A stretch of 64,000 nt of DNA from Tetrastigma voinierianum (Eukaryota; Streptophyta; Magnoliopsida; Vitales; Vitaceae), in NCBI GenBank assembly GCA_016808115.1, contig JAEQBH010001839.1, forward strand, positions 1 to 64,000, written 5' to 3'. Shown here piece by piece: positions 58,790 through 64,000 of the stretch (position 1 is its first letter; each line of letters starts with the position of its first letter). A program made the translations under genes and the position numbers. The notes under the pieces are model-generated. The model did no database searches. It had not been told where the DNA came from and was given only the letters and a program-made list of their open reading frames with translations.

Positions 58790-61457
58790 TCAGAACACCT
58801 CGTCCCGAGAGGGGCAGATTAGATGTGCTAGAATCGTGTTACACTCATGACTTCCTTAATTATTTTTTTTTAGTGCCATAATAGAATTTTTTGAAAATTG
58901 GTTTATGCTTAAATTATAAAGCTTTCAAATAATTGCGGGCACTTTACAATTAAGAAAGCAGAGGGGGTGAAAGTATAATTAATGAAAGTTTAAATAAGAA
59001 AATAATACACAAATCGCTAAAGGCTCAAGTAAGTCACCCTCTTAGATCTCGATGACGAAACGGATCGCGCTCGTTAAGTTCGTCTCACAAATCTAAGACC
59101 CAGAAAGTTTCAAATTCCGAGACGTCTAATATTTTACGAATTTCTAGCGACGACTAGAAACAACCAAAACGATTTTAAAATCTCGAAAAATTAAGAAATA
59201 TTTAAAGTTAATATTCACCAGGATAAATAAAATTTTTCGACAAAATTGACTCGAATGGAGTAATAGAATTATTTATCTAAAAAAATAAGAATAATAATTA
59301 AAGAAAAAGAAAAAAAAAAAAAAAAAAAAAAGATAAAAAGCAAAACGAATTGGGAAAGTGACGGACGGGAGACGCAGAGAGAGGGTAAGAGGCGATTTCT
59401 GTTTTTTTATTTTCTTCTTCTTTCTTTCTCGATCTACGAAAATCTGACCGTGGCGCTGTCACGTGTTATAAGTGCAAAATTCGAGATACGCGAAGAGGAA
59501 ACTTTAATGCAGATGCACTAATATCTTAAATTCTCGTTAAACTTAAATTACTCATGATATGTTTATTTCCCTCAAAGCCTATGCCGCTTACGAATGACTG
59601 AATTTTTCTATGCTACGAAGAGTCAGAACTTCCATCCCAAAATTTTCGCATCGAGTTTAGGAATTTTTAGGAATTTTGGGATCGTTGTCTCTGACAAATG
59701 TATCGAATTTGGGGACTATTTATACAGCTTGACTAAATTTCATAGAGGTAGTCGGACAAGTCCAACAGAATTTTCAAAACAGCCTGTATTTTTAGATTCT
59801 ACTGAAGTTCCCTGAACAAAAGTCGACTAAAATGTATAGTTTTTATGGGGCATTTAATGGGTAATGGACATTTTGGTCAATTTCACATCATATTATTGAC
59901 GTCCATATATCAAATAGACTAGCACGTAAAGTTTCCTTGTTAATCAAGCCTGCTCGATATACATTTCAAAGCCCCGTATATGTTTTATGGTTAAACGCTG
60001 AATCGAGGGCATTTTCGTAATTCGAATGAATCATAGCGAGCTCGAGCATCCGACGAGAATCTAGAGGTTTCGACACAAAGATTCAAAGAATTAATGGTAA
60101 AGTAGTGACTCAAAATCATTTTCTAAAAAACGAGTTATGAATTACAGTGCTTGTAAAGTGCTTTGAAAATATAGATTTATAAAGCATTTTGTTTACCTCC
60201 CAATTGTTATACTCGCCAGAAAAGTTTGATTTTTATTTAAGAAACAATTGGCCTTCTGGCTTAGCAAACCCCTAGATTAAGATGTACCGCTTCCTGGGCC
60301 GATGTATTTGATTGTGTATGGCAAGGTTATGGGATATTATGATTAACTATATTGCCTCGGTCGGCAATCGGGGTTAGATCTAGCATATATTTATATGAAT
60401 GAAATAGCTCTTCCGCACATTCGAGTATATAGTTAGCGCGCGACTTAGTACATAGCGATGAGGTGTTATCTGGGAGGTTCCATCACCGAGCATTTTGGTT
60501 CGAGGTTCCATTATGCTATATAGATCCCGCCGTGTTCACGACCATCTTGGAATTTCTGCAAGGTTCCGAGGTTCATCGATGCCACCCGAGGTTCCAGGCA
60601 TCACTTCTAGGTATTTCGTAAATGGGCCACAGCTGGTTGGTACTTGACGCATAAAGATAGCACTCGTGATATTAACCACCATCGAAAACAAGCTCAAGAA
60701 TGTAAACAGTTTTTAATGCATTTCACAGCAGACTATTTTCGTATCGCTGAAGAAAGGTAAAATGGCCAACAAAGAGAAATAGTTTTCATACGCTGTAAAT
60801 GGTTTTCTATAGCAAAAACTCGCTTCTACAAATAGTTTTACAACCATTGCATTTATTTTCATATTGGGAGGTACAAACAACAGACAAAGCAAAGATTTAG
60901 AACTTATAGACGATCGAGTCTGCTTCGTCTGGCGCTCGTTTTTTAAAATAATTTTTCAAAGTGTGTGCCAAGCCGAAAGATCTTTCCAGGATCCTCAGTC
61001 CTAGACGTTGTGCTGTGATTACATATAAGATAAGGTGTAAATTAAAACTAGTAAAATTTAAAATGTGACATTTTGTATATGTAAATATCTTTTGTAAAAT
61101 ATGCATGCATGATTTTGAAAAACAAAGCCGCGATAAACTTATATCATCGATCCTTATCTTATATTTTGATGAGGACCAGGTCCTTATTGTCAGAGTTGGA
61201 TTTTAAATATTGGGGGTATATTGTTTTATACGTGTGATTTGTATTTTGTCGAATTAATCGCTACAACAAGATGTCACGGGATTCACAAATCTAAAGCGTG
61301 ATTTTGATAGAAAAGTGAAAAATTTTATAACCCACAAGCCTAAATACGCCAGCAGCTTTAACCCGCTTAGCTCATGGTAACTCGTCAATGAAGCGAGCTT
61401 GGCCGAGGTTACCGTGGAGTTGCCAAGCAGATTTCCCGCTACTAGGAAGGGGGTCCA
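58790..61457 (+). mobile_element. 3' LTR of E3
   Basis: Collinear with the 5' LTR from aacacc..gtccc to the ...aggaaggggtcc..cca end. Its TG is not legible (reads ggattcagaacacc). Differences from the 5' LTR include ctttctcgatct for ctttctcagatct and aaattcgagata for aaatcgcagaga, again CAG to CG. Confidence 0.8.
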
Positions 61458-61762
61458 CTGGGGCTATTAGCCGAGGCGTGTCACGCATATTAATTTGATT
61501 GTATCGTGACAGAGCCGGGCTAGGTACCGGTTTGTGTCGCGATGCATCGTGCCTAGGCCTGCGATACGCGCAGCTTGTGCGCGCGCAGGGCCTGCGACAC
61601 GGCCGCTAGGGCCTACGATACGGCGCTGTGGGCGCCATGACACGGCCCCCAAGCTGGGCCCGGGCGCACCAGGCGCGCAGGCCGCCAAGGTGTGCACTGC
61701 GGCACCCAACCGCTTTTATGACTCGTAATCGCTTCTACCACTGCTCATGAATATCGCTCACA

Positions 61763-61850
<88 letters not shown>

Positions 61851-62040
61851 AAATATAATGAAATAAAATTTTGTAAAAATGAAATTTTCAAAATGAAATT
61901 TTTAATGATAAAAATGATTTGATATATGTGGAATGATCGTCTTGTGACGTCTATAAATGCAGGAACTTAGAATATAAAATATTTTTTGTATACGAATAGT
62001 ATTTCGAGGCTGTGTTTATGCCTGTAGATACTGAATTAAC
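61458..62040 (+). other. E2 leader, right of the E3 insertion
   Basis: Continues the GC-rich tract (to ~61,740, with tgtgtcgcgatgc at 61,533-61,545), then an (AT)n run, then an AT-rich part ending ttcgaggctgtgtttatgcc, which matches E1 34,124-34,145. This pairing of flanks with the uninterrupted E1 leader is what shows E3 is nested in E2. Confidence 0.7.
61768..61847. repeat. (AT)n microsatellite
   Basis: About 80 bp of nearly perfect AT repeats in the E2 leader. E1 has no such run at the same place, so it arose or expanded in E2. Likely cruciform-prone and length-variable. Confidence 0.95.
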
Positions 62041-62049
62041 CTCCGCCAT

Positions 62050-63100
62050 TTAACTGTAGATGGCTAATGAGAGCGGCGACGTAGAGTATTGCCCACTGGT
62101 ACCGTCGCACCACCAAAGATTTATCAGCGTGCTTTGTTGAGACAAAGAGGGCTACGGTTGCTACTATTGCAATGTGCTAGTGCAAAGCAGTAGTCAAGGA
62201 GGTCCGAAAGTAACCTCCAGCCTGCACATCATCCTCCGACATTCACAGGGGAGGAGATCCGATGGTGGCGCACTATTGGTTCATGCAGGTCGGTGGCGTG
62301 TTAAAGGCTACGGAGATTACTTCTGACATGACCAGGATTAGACTAGCTGCATTCCAGCTAAAGGGTGAGGCCCAAGTATGGTGGAATTGGTCAAAGACCT
62401 CTAGAGACCTAGAGGCAATGACATGGGCAGAGTTCTAGGAACTGTTCATGGGTAAGTATTTTCCAGATACTGCGAGACATGCGAAAGAGCTGAAGCAGGG
62501 AACGATGACTATGATGGATAATGTGGCTAGATTTACGGAGCTAGCCCGATTTGCTGATGATTGATGCACCACCATGGCCAAGGTTAGAGACGAGAACGCC
62601 AGTTGTTCATTATTCAAGGTGGATTCGGTAGACTTCGCCTACGTGATATGGACTCCATGGTCAGACAGAATCTACCATAGAGAGAGACGAGATGCTCCTG
62701 AGCACTGGATGGTGCTAGTAGCAAGATAAGAGAGTCATCTAGTTCCCGGGAAAGAAGTAGAGGGTTTCATTAAGAGGTCGCCACGACCGGCCGTGGACTG
62801 ATTAGAGTTACACAGTCAAGCGCATGGTGCTACCATCACAAACACTGACATACGAGAGGGATCACTCTGAGACAAGGATCCTAGGGTTTTGACAAAGACA
62901 ACCCCAACTACCGTAAGACAGAGAGGATACAGACATTCCTCCACACCCTGCAGATAGGTCAAAGGAGCCAGCCAGCCAGTGGAGCTACACGGGCACCTCC
63001 TTGCTAATGTGCAAAAAGCCAGAGGCCGTGAGTATGGGCGAGGTAGAGGACGAGGTCCACAAAAGTGTGGACGCCGTGGTTCAGGGGCGTGTCTACGCTA
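62050..63100 (+). pseudogene. E2 gag
   Basis: The best-preserved gag in the window: PPTFTGEEIRWWR near 62,230, then a clean run at 62,310-62,570: SDMTRIRLAAFQLKGEAQVW, WNWSKTSRDLEAMTWAEF, a stop in place of Arg (62,437-62,439), ELFMGKYFPDTARHAKELKQ, then NVARFTELARFADD. This is the Retrotrans_gag core of Tekay-type elements. The linker to 63,100 is Gly/Arg-rich. The CCHC knuckle is not clearly legible. Confidence 0.8.
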
Positions 63101-63580
63101 TCACACCACCAACAGTCACAAATCACCCAAGGATACAAGAGACGTTTTGCTATCTCGCCTAAGGGCAAGAGTGTTATTTGATTCTGGTGCTTCACATTAA
63201 TTCATTGTTGCATCAAGCCAGATAGAGTCAGCTTGGAGGTCGGTAGAACTAGAGGAACCTTTTACGTGAGTTCTCCCCTAGGGATTATTAGGGGCGAGAA
63301 TAGGATGATATGTCAAGTTGCGTAGTTGGAGATCTCTTGGACTCTACTCATAATGGACCAGGATCATGGACATGTCGAAGTTCGATGTCATCCCGGGATG
63401 GATCGCTGGATGCCATGCGGGTCAGCATCGACATGAACAGACGAGGTCATCGCTACACACGTGATTACCGTGTTGTATTTCGTGGGGACAAGCATGATAT
63501 TTTACCCCGTGACAAAGATACGAGTCCAAGTGTCGACAATTAGCAGTCGGCTAGCAAGCCTACCCTGTGAGGACGAGGTG
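63100..63580 (+). pseudogene. E2 aspartic protease
   Basis: RVYAITPPTVT (another frame, ~63,090) leads into VLFDSGASH with an intact Asp-Ser-Gly (63,180-63,188). A stop follows at 63,198. FDVIPGMDR near 63,380 is the second conserved motif. Collinear with E1 35,330-35,880. Confidence 0.75.
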
Positions 63581-63589
63581 AGACCTGAC

Positions 63590-64000
63590 TTATATCTACC
63601 TCTATAGTTTGCGAGCACGAGATACTTTTCCGGATGAGCTACCAGGATTGCCTCCGCAGAGGGTTGTAGACTTCGCATCGAAACACCCCGGTACGCCGCC
63701 TATCTCTATGACTCGCTTAGGATGGCAACGCTTGAGTTGTAAAGAGATCCTGTGAGTCCCCAAGCATAGGAGCTAATGGACAAGCTCCATTAGATAGAGC
63801 ACTTCACCAAGGCCCTGGTTTCTATTTGTGAAGAAAGAAGGACAAGACCTTCGATCGTGCATTGATTACGCATGGGCCATCGTGGTTATGATCAAGAATC
63901 TGGACTCATCAGCGAGTGATTTATGACTTGTTTGATCGCTGAGAGGAGCGAGTTCATCCAGTAAGATAGACCTTCGTGACCGGTTACCATCGCCTAAGGG
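63590..64000 (+). pseudogene. E2 reverse transcriptase, 5' part (cut by window end)
   Basis: Matches the RT lead-in of E1 (gatgagctaccaggattgcctc at 63,634-63,655; E1 has DELPGLPP), then a shifted VKKEGQDLR..IDY and KIDLR near 63,965-63,977. The window ends before the catalytic Asp-Asp. The rest of E2 and its 3' LTR should lie to the right. Confidence 0.7.

Larger units (their letters stand above)
51518..61457 (+). mobile_element. Full-length Tekay-like Ty3/gypsy element E3
   Basis: About 9.94 kb with two similar LTRs (51,518-54,167 and ~58,790-61,457), an initiator-Met primer-binding site and gag-protease-RT-RNase H-integrase in order. Nested in the leader of E2. The LTR ends (TGTAACACC...GGGTCCRCCA-like) and the chromovirus C-terminus fit the Tekay clade. 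The coding region is frameshifted throughout, so it is not autonomous as written. A clean target duplication could not be read. Confidence 0.85.

Noticed and set aside
61467..61728. ORFs on both strands in a GC-rich block
   Set aside because: Compositional; this block is the second half of the E2 leader tract split by E3.

Overview
This is plant nuclear DNA made almost entirely of retrotransposons and decayed gene copies. The evidence is Ty1/copia and chromodomain-type Ty3/gypsy (Tekay-like) elements, Athila-like LTRs, primer-binding sites for plant initiator-Met and Asp tRNAs, and fragments of a land-plant kinesin-8 gene. The copia gag looks like those of woody eudicots, but the species cannot be fixed from this sequence. 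I see no intact protein-coding gene, tRNA, rRNA or CRISPR.

Layout. (1) 1-2,689: Ty1/copia element on the minus strand (5' LTR, PBS, leader, gag with CCHC knuckle, start of pol), with its 5' part present a second time at the window edge. (2) ~4,240-7,490: non-autonomous Athila-like element, minus strand. (3) ~7,540-31,135: two tandem copies (~7.8 kb each without a later insertion) of a kinesin-8 locus on the minus strand, containing four ~1.95 kb sub-repeats. An Athila-like solo LTR (13,268-~14,411) interrupts only one of them. (4) 31,136-41,456: Tekay-like element E1, plus strand, whose two LTRs do not match each other. (5) 41,457-46,310: unassigned sequence with a dispersed repeat. (6) 46,331-48,758: LTR of element R1, minus strand. 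Its outer end lies exactly 5 bp from the LTR of plus-strand element E2 (48,764-50,789). (7) E2 is split by a complete Tekay-like element E3 (51,518-~61,457, two LTRs of ~2.65 kb) and resumes with gag, protease and the start of RT up to the window end.

Nearly all coding regions carry frameshifts and stops. Some of this is probably not biological. Where paralogous copies can be aligned, CAG/CTG triplets in one copy often appear as CGT, CG or TCG in the other, even inside tRNA primer-binding sites. That pattern suggests systematic consensus error, perhaps at methylated CHG sites, and it should be checked before reading evolutionary decay from these ORFs.

No new biochemical system is evident. 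The most interesting sequence-level signals are TCGCGA-centred palindromes in three different retroelement groups, a ~110 bp box shared by otherwise divergent LTRs, the abutting head-to-head LTRs, the mismatched LTRs of E1, and a hairpin array in the E1 LTR.
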